A stretch of 64,000 bases of DNA from Tricholomella constricta (Eukaryota; Basidiomycota; Agaricomycetes; Agaricales; Lyophyllaceae), in NCBI GenBank assembly GCA_013368375.1, contig JAACJP010000045.1, positions 62,001-126,000 on the forward strand, in the 5' to 3' direction. The notes under the pieces were generated by a model. That model was not told the origin of the DNA, did no database searches, and saw nothing but the letters and a program-made list of their open reading frames with translations. A program made the position numbers and the translations under genes. Below are positions 44,564-55,537 of the stretch, in pieces. The first letter of the stretch is position 1; each line of letters opens with the position of its first letter.

Positions 44564-46719
44564 ATGACAACGACCATGACCTCCCCGACGCCAACGACGC
44601 CAACCCCGACGCCCTTACACGTATCAGCTCCTGGAGAAACATCGGATGTTGCGTCAAACCTGCGTACGACCAAGGTATGTCTAATTTCCATTTTCCATTA
44701 TACTCTTCTTGACGCGTTCTCCTACCGTATTGCATAGCGTAAACTCGACGATGCTTTTCAAAATCTGGACAGTGCAGTTGGACCTTCTGAGATAGAGCGT
44801 CCTTCTCCACCAAAAAAGTCGCATACGATACGTTCCCTGTACTCTACTCTCGCGAAATATGGCATAAAAAACAAGGAATCACGTCCAGTGTTAGTCCGTC
44901 CACCCATATGCACGTATTGCTAGCCTCTGAAAGATCATCGATAGTTCAACAGCACCGATAGAAACATCTGCTACATCCAAGAGCACTCCTCATCTCACGG
45001 CCATCTTGACGCGTGCCGCTACGCGTACTCGAAAAGCACTCCCATTCAAGTTCGCAGGTCCATCCTCGACAGCACCACCACTGCCACCCACTGCAGATTA
45101 TCGACCTTCTTCTCTTCCTGCGTTCCTGTTGCGTCTCGCCACATTCAAGTTAGCGACCTACGCGAATAAGCCTTCCGCAATTGACGCAGTGGCTGCGGCC
45201 AAATGTGGGTGGATCAACGATGGGAAGGACAGGCTGGTGTGCGGGTTGTGTAAGAGCTCTTGGGTTGTTGCCGGGAGGGATGGAATGAATAGAGACGCTG
45301 GTACGATTACATTCTTTCCTTCATTGCCCAGGGCATATTCGTGCTCAACATTTCACTTTCAGCGAATGCCTTGCTTGAGAAACAGCGCGCATCACTTGTG
45401 GATATGCACAAGAACGGATGTCCATGGAAGACGAGACAGTGTGATCGTATGTCGTGTCCTTATTCCGTCTGACCATACTGATGTTTTCGCAGCGACAATA
45501 TATCGTATACCTCTTCAATCACCCGCAACTATGGTGAAAGATATCAAGACAACTGCAATAGCATTAGACCCCCTAATTCGTAACATCGAGATCAAGCACC
45601 CCCTGGTATGCTCTTTATGATCAGTATTTATCATAATTCTTACCCCAGTGATAGACGTCCACTCAAATCAGCTCGCTACAATCTACTATATCTTCCTTCA
45701 CGCTCCCTTCACAAGCCTCACAGCCTAACGTAACTTCCAATTATTCTGAGCACGAGGACACTGATGTTTTTATGTCATCTCCTGGAGACCCGGTGGTGCC
45801 ATCCACTACGGCAATACTAACATCTCTCTTCGGTTGGAGCCTCGCTCCTATCACTCCCCCAGAAGCAACTCGCCGGACAACCCTCTCTCGAGCCACCTCT
45901 TTGGCTCCTTCCACACCACGCACACCATCACTCTCACGCGCATCGTCCGTAAGACCGATGTCACCCGCACCTCCCGTACAGCAAGGAACGCCGATGACAC
46001 CTACCCGCGTTCCGAGCGCTCAGTTTACGTTTCGCATGCAATCTAATGTTAGCAGCTTCAAACGCGACACATCCCTCCTACACTGCGGCCTCTGCCAACG
46101 CCGAGTTGGCCTGTGGGCGTTTGCTCCCCAGCCTCAGCCCCCGGCCGCCACGGCCGAACCACCATCTACGCCGCGTCGTGAGCCCATGGACACGGACTCC
46201 CCGATGCATTCGGCTGTGGCGGCGGCGGAAGGCTCTGTCACTTCTTCTGCTGCTACGGTACCGTCAACGCCCTCGAAGGCCGTTCCACAAAGGCAGTTTG
46301 ACCTCTTGAAAGAGCACCGCTCGTACTGTCCTTACGTCGTCCGCTCTACCGTTGTGCCGAGTCTGCCTGTGGCTCCTGCACCAGGAAACTCTCGCTTGAG
46401 GTCCAACTCTGCCGCCTCGCAGATGAACGGGCAAAATGGAACTTATGCAATGGAAGGCTGGCGCGCTGTGCTGACGGTGGTGCTAAGGTATGGGATGGGG
46501 CAGAGACAGAGGTTGGGACTAGACTTTGCGCAGAGGTTAAGAGGCGACACTGGAAGTGACGAGCCCATGGAGGAAGTCGATGGGGTCAGGGCTATGGTGG
46601 CTGGCGTTAAGAGCCGCGGGGTATGTTCAAATGACTTGCATGTTGAATCTTGTCACTGACTGATATGTATTCGACAGGGCAAAGACTTGTTGCGGTATGT
46701 AAAGGGGCTCCTTGGCTGA
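44564..46719 (+). CDS. rsm1: Rsm1/NIPA-like C3HC zinc-finger protein
   Basis: Members include S. pombe Rsm1 (mRNA export), yeast Pml39 and human ZC3HC1/NIPA at the nuclear basket. Exons 44564-44674, 44738-44889, 44945-45300, 45363-45446, 45493-45605, 45655-46620 and 46678-46719 give about 607 aa. The N-terminal 90 residues are Thr/Pro-rich. The C3HC domain follows: AAAKCGWINDGKDRLVCGLCKSSW, then LLEKQRASLVDMHKNGCPWK supplying the His and Cys. A second Cys/His module lies further on: LLHCGLCQRRVGLWAF, then LLKEHRSYCPYVV (Rsm1 region). A Ser/Pro/Thr-rich linker separates them. It is convergent with the helicase, 139 bp apart. Confidence 0.88.
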
Positions 46720-46858
46720 TATCACACCGGGTTTTATGATTGCGAACGGATGTATCGGTACTTCCTATGCGGCCCTGGAGCCTTAGATATCTTACGCGCG
46801 TGCCTCGAGTCAGTGGTCGAACAATGCCATAGGTGTATCTCTGGCGCGATGCATTTTT

Positions 46859-49411
46859 TTACCTCGCATAAGCCTCTTTAAGCTGCCCCAGCGCGGTCTG
46901 GCGTAATGAATCATGATTCAACGATTGTCCACGACAAGACAAGGGACAAACAAGACAGACCTCGTAATCTGGTATCAGCGGTGCAAGCTCTTTCTCTCCC
47001 ACCCTCAGCCTCTTGACCTTATCCAAGTGGTCCGCCTCTCGAAGGATTCCTTTGAAGTATCGCGCCTGTATGCAAATCCACCAACTAAAGCATAAAACCC
47101 GAGAATGTGAAAAGCTAGCTGACCTCTTGCTCCTCCACCAGAGTCCACGCATCCCCCGCCCGTCCTGCGCGAGCAGTCCGTCCCACGCGGTGGACGTATT
47201 TTCGCATGTCGACGGGGACGTCGTAACTCACTACATGTGAGACGTGGCTAATATCTATCCCTCGCGAGATGAGATCGGAGCACACCAGTCTACCATCGCA
47301 CACAGTCATAAACATCTCGATCATGAGAAAAAGAAAAGGGAAGATGGAGACGACGACCTACATTTGGATTTCCTGAGCTTTGAATTTTTCCAAAATAGCC
47401 TTGCGCTCGTTTGCAGGGAGATCACTGGAATAAGCACGGACGACGATCTCCTGCACCGCACCGGCCATGGCGTGCTGTGCTCTCGCCTTTTCGAAGAAAT
47501 CGAAAAGCCGGACAAGACGCGTGGTGGATTCGGCGGATTTGGTGAACAACAAGGCGTTCGTCACGTTGTGCGCGTGCACGAGGTGGAAGAATATGAGTGG
47601 CTTTTGCGACGATTCACAGACAATCATGCGCTCCTGAGTAAGGTTAGAGCCGATCGGATAAAAAATTCGAACGACGGTGAGCAAAGCGGAAGAGGCTTAC
47701 TGTTAAGGTTGAGGGCATCGAGAACCTTTCCATCACGACGTCAAGAACACCCTCCTTCTTGCTCTCTTGAACCACGAAATACTTCGGATTTCGCAGTTCC
47801 AGGGAAGCAATTTTTCCAGGATCGCGAGTAAGTGTGGCTGAGAAGAGTAATTTCTGGCAAGACGAATCCCTGGATTCTGTGGGGAAGGTAGGAACGACGG
47901 GGTAAGGCAGGGTATGAAGAAATGCAGGCGCGACAGCATCTGCAATGGGCAGAGATAAATTTTTATGTTCTGAGGTCTGTTCGGATAGTGCTCTGGGAGG
48001 TGGTCGTGTTGCTGCTAAAACCTGCGCTAACCAATCTTGGAAGGATTGGGCAAGTAGGCGATCCGCTTCATCGATGACCTACATCGTCACGAATAAGCAG
48101 GGCGTTTGTTAGAAGTTATTTATTCACATACAAGAAACCTGAGATGTTGTAACGAAAAGTTAGGTGTTCCGTGTAGATGGTCCATCAGTCTGCCAGGTGT
48201 GCAGATTAATACATCGATTCTGCTCGAACCTCCTTTCAGTCTGTTAACGGGAGGTCAGTCTGATTCACCACCATATGTGAGGGATACCGCACTGTGACGA
48301 TTTGTCAGCCACTAGCTGAGATTGCTCATGAGCAAAGGATTGTTGGCCTGTCGCAGTGCCTATCTTGGATCAGTTTGAGACGGAACCGATTGAAACATGG
48401 AAAATATTCCAACCTGCAGACCGCGTCCTTTACCCAGGGCTTCAAACGTTTCCCTGACTTGCGTAACAAGATCACGAGTGGGAAGAACAATTAAGGCGCG
48501 TAGACGGGTGACAATCCGTGAGGACAAGATCTATTTCAAGAGTTTGATAACAGTTTCCGGAGACGGGGAAAGTGGTCTTACCTCGATGATAGGCAGAACA
48601 TACGCCAGGGTTTTCCCACTGCCAGTGGGTGCAGAAACACAAACATCACGCGGGGGGTCGTACGGTTGGTAGAGAGCTTTTTGGAAAGGGTCTCGAGGAA
48701 GCAAAAATGGAAGAAGACGCGTTTGGACTATGCACGGAGGGTAAAAGATGAATTAACTGAGATGGAACTGGTTCGTACCAGCAAAGAGCTCCGTAATACC
48801 AACATCCTTCAACCGCTTGCGCGTCCTTTCACTCAACATCGTTCCATCGTCGTCTTCTCCATCCGGTATAGGCAGTACAATCGTGGGATCAACTATTTCC
48901 GCATCGACTAAGGCTTTGTCCAGACCTTGTAGTGCAAGTGCAGACTTGGAAGGAGCATCTGGAAGAGCAGGTAGAGGGAACGAGGGAAGAGCGTCGGGAG
49001 GCGGGTGAGGCTCAAGAAGTTTTGTTGATTCGTCCAGCTGCCTCGATATATTCTCAACGGCAACCATCTCTACATCCTCGAGCTCTTCGTTGGCAGTCTT
49101 TTTCCGCTTCTTGGGACGTTTCGTCGTGTCCTCCCCGGTCTCAATAACGACCTGCTGTACTGCAGGTTTTTCAAGATCTTCGTCCTGCGATGGAGACGCT
49201 TCCCCGCCCTCGTCCGACGCGTCGTTAGACTCTGTTACATCGCCGCTAGCAGCCAAGGTCTTGGGCCTGTGCTTTCTTCGTTCTTTCTTCCGTCTAAGAT
49301 ACCTCTGCTTGGCCTTGGTCTTCTCCTATGCAAAGCTGTAAGGTTCATGAAAGTCTTTATACATTCGACAGTAGCTTGTCCTACCTTTGATTTCTCTGCG
49401 GCTGTGGCCAT
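46859..49411 (-). CDS. dbp6: DEAD-box RNA helicase, DBP6/DDX51 family
   Basis: Nucleolar helicase of early 60S ribosome assembly. Exons 49385-49411, 48779-49325, 48582-48727, 48414-48530, 48293-48363, 48132-48240, 47701-48078, 47362-47633, 47124-47289, 46961-47065 and 46859-46897 give about 658 aa. The N-terminal 180 residues are basic then acidic, with KRPKKRKK. Helicase motifs in order are [14 protein letters not shown] (I), [11 protein letters not shown] (Ia), [10 protein letters not shown] (Ib), IDEADRLL (II, DEAD), [11 protein letters not shown] (III), LLFTKS (IV), [13 protein letters not shown] (V) and [13 protein letters not shown] (VI). PTRDLV and [11 protein letters not shown] are characteristic of the DBP6/DDX51 group. 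The start is a 9-codon first exon. Confidence 0.93.
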
Positions 49412-50306
49412 CGTGCTGGCGCTCAATTACTTGACGCGTTTGTACGAATCTTGTTCAGCCACGGTAGAAAACTATGAGATCTCGATCACTTATTTGGCTA
49501 CAGCACTCAATAGCTACATTGTCACGTCTTCCAAAAATAGCCTTGGTTATCGATTGATTAAGTTCAAAACGCAATTACAATTGCAAGAGAATCCTTCCCA
49601 TAAATGACTAGCCAATTGAATTAAGGCTCAGTCCTTGAGCTTACTTGAACATCCTATACCTACTATAATTACCGTCTTGCCTTCAACCTATGCAGCACCG
49701 TCAGGATGGCATTTATCTGTAAAGGTTGACGGCATATTAGATCAGAGCTTCACGGCAGCAACATATGTGTGTCCTTCGTTCTTGAAGTAAATTCATCCTG
49801 GAGCTCGTCTGCTGTTCCTAGGTGCGAAGGTGAGACGCAGGATGATCTCTATGATCGTTGTGCGATTCTCCTCTGTGCTGTTTCCGAGAATTGACTCTTC
49901 GAGATCACACATTTTGCTCGTTGGGCATGTGGCGTCATCGGCATTACTGGCACTAAGTTGAATGCTACTCGTCTTAATGGACAAATAATCACAGCCCGTC
50001 CGGCTTGGTTGTATCACGACCTTGAGAAGGGCAGAGTCTGGACCTTGCACAGTAAGTATTTGTCTGAAAAAGGGGATGGACTTCGACTGTGTCGAAGACG
50101 TCTTCCGTGACGTTTTTCTGTGACAATTGATGCGCAAAGGTTCTTGATGCTTAAACACGAAACCTCGAATTTGTGATAACAATATTGCATTCAAAAGTTG
50201 TTGTTACAGATAGACAGAGCACAAGCTCGCTACGCAAGGGAAAGTAATACGGGCATTGTAGAAGTTGTATAATTCAACGGTAGAGTTGAATCACGTTGTT
50301 TGGCGA
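49412..50306. other. Non-coding stretch between dbp6 and the laccase
   Basis: About 900 bp. It holds the dbp6 upstream region and the laccase 3' flank. No gene or repeat is recognised. Confidence 0.45.
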
Positions 50307-53300
50307 TCACTGGAACTCAGGGCGAAGCGCATCGTAGGTCGGACAGAGGTCACTGGTCGAATGGCATCAGACATTGTACGCGCCGGATTGATGATTCTAC
50401 TCACAGCCAGTCCTGGGGAGTAATCTGGGCCTGTGGGCCCTCAACATTCTCGGCAGGCGCCTCTCCGAACACGACAGCCAAGCCAACCTCCAAGTGCCAG
50501 TCGATGTGGCTAAAGTTCCGTGAATAAAGGGGGTGATATGGTAGCCTCTCGTATTATACTCACCAGTGTAAGAACCACGCGCCTGGGTTATCCTACAAAT
50601 GATCTTTAGATAGGTGAACATGATTGCATCCAGATGCACATACGCTGAAGAATCGGAAGGTCATGTTTCCACCAGTGACTTAGATTGAGCAGCCATTAGA
50701 CAATATGCAAGGTTCCTTCTGATATAGAACATACCAGCAGCTACATCTCGCCTTGGCGGGTTGACGAAGTTGAGCACATCAGAATTAGAGGTGCGAACGA
50801 GGTCGAACGCGTGGCCGTGCACTTGAATTTCGTGTCAGAAATCGTGTTTGAGGTTCTTGTCCAAATTTACGCACAGTGGAAGGGATGGACTGGATGGGTT
50901 TAAGATCAGCGATGAATGCTTGTCGACATCATAAGTGAACTCACATCCTGTTCCTGGAATCGATATTTCTACGAGCTTGTTGGGCGGCAAGATGAAAACC
51001 TTTCCATATGTCTTTAGCGCAGTCTATAATCTACTGAGAGAATGAAAGCCTACTTGTTCCTGGAATTTAGGTTAGCCTTGTGTGCCAATGTTTTGAACGA
51101 TCTGATCTTACCGAGGGTAGGAGATCTTGAGGAGTTCTGGCACCACTGAGAAGTTGAAGCAAAACGGGAAGAGGAGGCGAAAGGTATGAGATGCCGTTGA
51201 TATCGAAGAAAGGTGGGTTCGGCTTTGTGTAGCAAAATTAATATGCTTATAATCTTGCAAATATAGAAAATTTCTCACCTGAGCAATGTTAAGCGTGATT
51301 GCAACGTCCGCGGGTCCACTTCCGAGCTATAAGCGAGAGCGATAAGGGGTAATTCGGGACAAATCAAATGGAATGATTCTTACCTTTCCAGGCTCCTCTT
51401 CAGCAATGGGCTGTAATCACGGAGTATCAGCAAACGGATGGGCCCAGGTTGGTAAATGGATCCGACAAGAACTCACATGCATATCGCCTTCAATAAGCTT
51501 GTTGCCGGGAGTATTGACAGTAGTAGGCTCGACAGCGGGTGCCCCTTTGTAGCGGAGGATTGCAAGGGAAAGGGAGGGGTTGACTATGGCGCGCATATCA
51601 GTACAACGTCTTCATGGTGATGCACTTAATTCACAGTTGGGATTCTTAGCCGGGTTACCTCCAGTGGGGCTAGAAAGAGGGCATCAGTGACATTCTCTGA
51701 TGAAGGAAAATTAAAACATACAAGGCGCGGATCCAATAATTATCAATCGTTTGATTGGCGTGAAGAACGAAGGAAACACGTTGGGCTTGGGGAAGCTGCA
51801 TTCAAGCTAACTTCCGAGTTCCAAAAAAAACTTCCTTACCTGCAAAGATATCGAAGTTTTGAGCCGGGACCGGGTCGTGCTCGATGCCATCGAACTCCAT
51901 GACGTCTTATAAGTTTTAGTCAGGCAGAATCATCTTACGATGGGAAATAGAGTACCCATCGTGTGATCGTCAATGGAGAAAGTGAAGAAAGGCCGACAGG
52001 ATAAGGCGAAAACGCGGAACCTGTCATGGAGCTTGTTTATATCGCGAAGCAATGAATAGGCACTGTCTCACCTGTAGCGCTTTCCTTGAACAACATTCAC
52101 AACAGCAAAGGGGACGAGGGGCCCTCCGTTGTAACGGCCAACACCGTTAACCAAACTGGAATCGGGGATGCTAACGGCGAGGCGTGGGCTCAGGTATAGC
52201 GACGTGAGGTTGTACGAAACTTACGGAACAGAGCCTGTCTTGAAAAAGTCGTTCTGAGCATCGGGAGCAAGCGTGTGATACCTGAATTCTGGTTAATGCT
52301 GATGTTCATGAGACACAGCAAGGATTCATACCAGTCGGCAAGGGTGATGATAGTGCTCGCTGGTATGCAAGATGAGTTTCATAGCACCACTTGTTGAATC
52401 AAAGCACTCACCATCATCAACATCATACAGGTGCCTCAAGGGATCCCAGGGATCTACGAGCCGATCAGAAACACGAACGAACGCGCGGGAAACGATATTT
52501 ACCGTAAACAGGGATTGCTCCTCGCAAACCGTCACAGTACTGTGTAGAAAGGTGGGAGTGATACCTGCGATGGCGCCGTGAGATCAAAGTAACGTTGCAA
52601 AAGCATGACTGCATTACCAGAAATTCCCAGTTTGACCAGCTGTATCAAAGTCATCTGGAGAGCTGGTCAGCGGGAACATAGTACTAGTAGGCTATGCAGT
52701 GAATTTCTTTACAAAGGAAAGTCATGTTACTATAGCATGAGAAAGTCAGAAGATTGATGGGTGCAATGAATTCAGAGGGCTCCTTACGGGGCGATCGGGC
52801 ACTGTTTTTGTGTGAATATTGATGAGGAACGTCATTCGGGTTTGTCAAATTATCCGCACCTGGTTCACAAACCTTTCGGACAAATCAGCACACCACCAAT
52901 GACACATTGCAATGCAAGTACTCACGAGGGCCCGTCCATCCCGGAGGTTCGAGCTTGGAAGAAACCATGCCAATGCTAGGTAATCCAGCGTTGGCAGAGT
53001 TCAGATGTACGAGAATAATCACGTACAATAGAAGTGCTCCGCCGCATGCCAGGACTGGTCAATTTGTTGTTGGTCGTAATCTAAAATAATTCATGAAGTT
53101 ACAGGAATGGGACCTAGCAAGGTGTGGAATATTTGATTACCTGTAAGCGATCACCCTTGTTTGCAACGACAACTATACAGTGCCAATGGTTAGTGATATT
53201 TGAATAGTGAGATGCCTTTACGACGGCGTACGGGGACCTGGAAAGATTCCATTGACTGTGACGGCACTAGATACGCTTTCAGTGACCAGAGAAGACAACA

Positions 53301-53441
53301 ACAAAAAAGCGCTACGCACTCTCGGGTGAACCCATCGGGGGCAATTTCGGCGTTGATAATATCGAAGTTATAATGCCTTATATATGCAAGGGTCGCTGGA
53401 AGAATGGCGAGACCCAGGAGATTAACGAACAACCGCACCAT
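50307..53441 (-). CDS. Secreted laccase (multicopper oxidase) with about 30 exons
   Basis: Oxidises phenols with reduction of O2 to water at a four-copper centre; extracellular. The hand-built model has 30 exons, 29 introns and 512 aa. A signal peptide (MVRLFVNLLGLAILPATLA) precedes the mature chain. All four copper motifs are intact: HWHG (residues 82-85), FWYHSH (124-129), HPFHLHGH (409-416) and HCHIDWH (462-468). The C-terminus DLCPTYDAL is family-typical. Two exons are tiny: 51054-51059 (6 nt, encoding EQ) and 50875-50889 (15 nt, encoding most of HPFHL). The last exon starts after donor TGGCT|GTGAGT; reading through would stop early at DWL. The phases agree, so the gene looks functional, but individual small exons need cDNA support. 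Confidence 0.9.
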
Positions 53442-53614
53442 CTTGGACTGAGAGGGAGTGAGGAAATAAGCCTCATCCTTCTTGGCTTTTAAAGGACTCG
53501 CTTTCAACTTCTAAGAAAACCAACAAATCTACCGTGAGGCATTTTTCACAGCGATCCTTGTGTCCAGACGGTCGCCGGCTGCCAAGGAACGAATAGTCGC
53601 AGTTGCAGAGGCAA

Positions 53615-53831
53615 TATTTCATAAAACTCACAGAGATCAGCGATGACAATCGCGGGATGTGAAGCTTGAGATTGCCAAGCTTCACATCAGTGTCTATTTC
53701 AAGAAACTCACAGAGACCAGTGATGACAATCGCGGGACACTGATGTGAAGCTTGGGATTCCCAAGTGTCTATTTCATGAAACTCACAGAGATCAGTGATG
53801 ACAATCGCGGGACACTGATGTGAAGCTTGGG
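53615..53831. repeat. Minisatellite, three copies of a 62-79 bp unit
   Basis: Each unit starts tatttca(t/a)(g/a)aaactcacagag and contains gatgacaatcgcggga and tgtgaagcttg. Units begin near 53615, 53694 and 53769; the last is shortened. Unit 1 also holds an 11-bp inverted repeat with a 7-nt loop (53658-53686). It lies 174-390 bp upstream of the laccase start codon. Confidence 0.85.
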
Positions 53832-54333
53832 AATAGTGCTGCCGCGGTCCGAAGAGGTTCGGTGTGGTGTCAACCAACCGAATTTTACAACGGTGAGGGT
53901 GCGCAACGTTCCATAATCTGCGACAGCATTCTGGCCCGGAAAAATATTTCACGCTGTCTAGCCAATCGGAATGGCCCCGAAACCTTTGTGTACACGATGC
54001 AAACGTAGTCGGGAATTAGATCTCATTCTCATTCTCAAATTCACGGCAGCTGGTCGTTGTCCCAGCCTCCAGGCTGCGATATCACTAAAATTAGCTTGCT
54101 GAAGAGTTATGATTCCCTTGCTCAAAGAAGACCCGCTCGCATGGGAATGCTGATATCTGAACTAAGAGCACATCCATTGTACCTGAAAACATGGCCCGTA
54201 GATCCTTCTCGTCAACCTGTAATCATAACGTTGTTAGGAATTTGGTATTGCACAAAAGCAGAGTACATGCATCATGGCCCATCTCAACACTGCGAGAGAT
54301 ATACATCAGAATTGTTTCTCTGTGACAACCCGT

Positions 54334-54494
54334 GCTGTAAATCCTGTCATTCCTGCTGAGCCTTCTCTGCTGGAGTGAATGGGGCAATGCAGGTGCAGTT
54401 GTCACCTGGGTTGTGCCGTAAATCCTGTCATTCCTGCCCAGCCTTCTCTGCTGGAGTGAGTGGGGCAGGGCAGGTGCAGTTGTTCACCAGAGGC
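54334..54494. repeat. Imperfect tandem duplication, period 81 bp
   Basis: Two units begin g(c)tgtaaatcctgtcattcctg and gccgtaaatcctgtcattcctg. Both continue with agccttctctgctggagtga, then tggggca and caggtgcagttg. No coding content or known family is recognised. Confidence 0.8.
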
Positions 54495-55537
54495 CTAGAA
54501 ATAGATTAAAACTGAATTTATTGCATATAGTGGTAAAGAAACATAGAAACAAAACAAGTACTTGTCGTGCAGGTGACAGACTTGCAGTAGAGGAGGATGA
54601 ATGAGGAACACGGTCCAGTATAAACAGGAATTGCTAATTAGATTTCAAGGAGCAAGCAAGCCATGGTGGGGAAGAGTGAATGGATGATGTCATTATGGGA
54701 AGCTACAATCCACAACGTTCCGGATGGAGTGACACGGTCCACCGCACCGGACCGTTGTAACGGATTGCAAACACTTGCAAATTCAGTCCGGTGTGAACCC
54801 AAACCGACGGCTGCACATGGATGGATGGATGGATTGATGAATAAATTACCCGCAGCGGTCCCGAAAAATGAGATCTGGGATTTTTAGCGGGTCACAAATG
54901 CTAGGATACCTTAAGGAAATCCAAAGACCTGTGGTCCCAAGGACATCAGAGCTCACCACAAAGTCCACGGAGTATAAAATCATGTGATGGTCCCACAACA
55001 TTACTACTTACATCATTCGCACCCACCTTACTGCAGAGATCCGGGGGCGGGTCTGAAGTTCAGCTCAGTAGTAGGTAGCTGGCCCACATGACGGTGGCCG
55101 TAATGACGAAGGTAAGTCTCCCAGCCTGTCGAATATATACGGTCATCGTTAGTAGATGTTCTATGTTCCCTGATATGCGTCTTTCAATAACGCATAGTGC
55201 TCTATATTGGGTACTTACAGTCTGTTCTTAGCTAACTCACTTCTATAAGTCAATTTTCCTAGACTATCACAGTCGTGTAACCACTGCGCCGCGTACAAGC
55301 ACTGAGAATAGATCTTTACTTGCATTCTATTCGTTCTTTCACCTAACATAGTTTATATCTACGGGTGAATGTAGTAATTTGACTGCCGCGCCCGCAAACA
55401 AACACTGAGTAGGTTTACAGTCATTGTGATACCTTGAACCGTTGGGACGTGATTGGCCGACGCGCAGAGGTACAAAAGATGAATTGAGGCTAACTCAGTG
55501 AGTACTAGGATATTTAGTTGGAATAAACTACACATTA

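Larger units (their letters stand above)
53442..55537. other. Laccase upstream region and ABC transporter 3' flank
   Basis: About 2.1 kb without a gene. Besides the minisatellite it holds an imperfect tandem duplication of about 80 bp (54334-54494) and a short TGGA run near 54820. The open frame over the minisatellite is only a by-product of the repeat. Confidence 0.5.

Noticed and set aside
53473..53952. 159-aa minus-strand frame with repeated ASHQCPAIVIT segments
   Set aside because: The repetition comes from the minisatellite, and there is no family match or start context.
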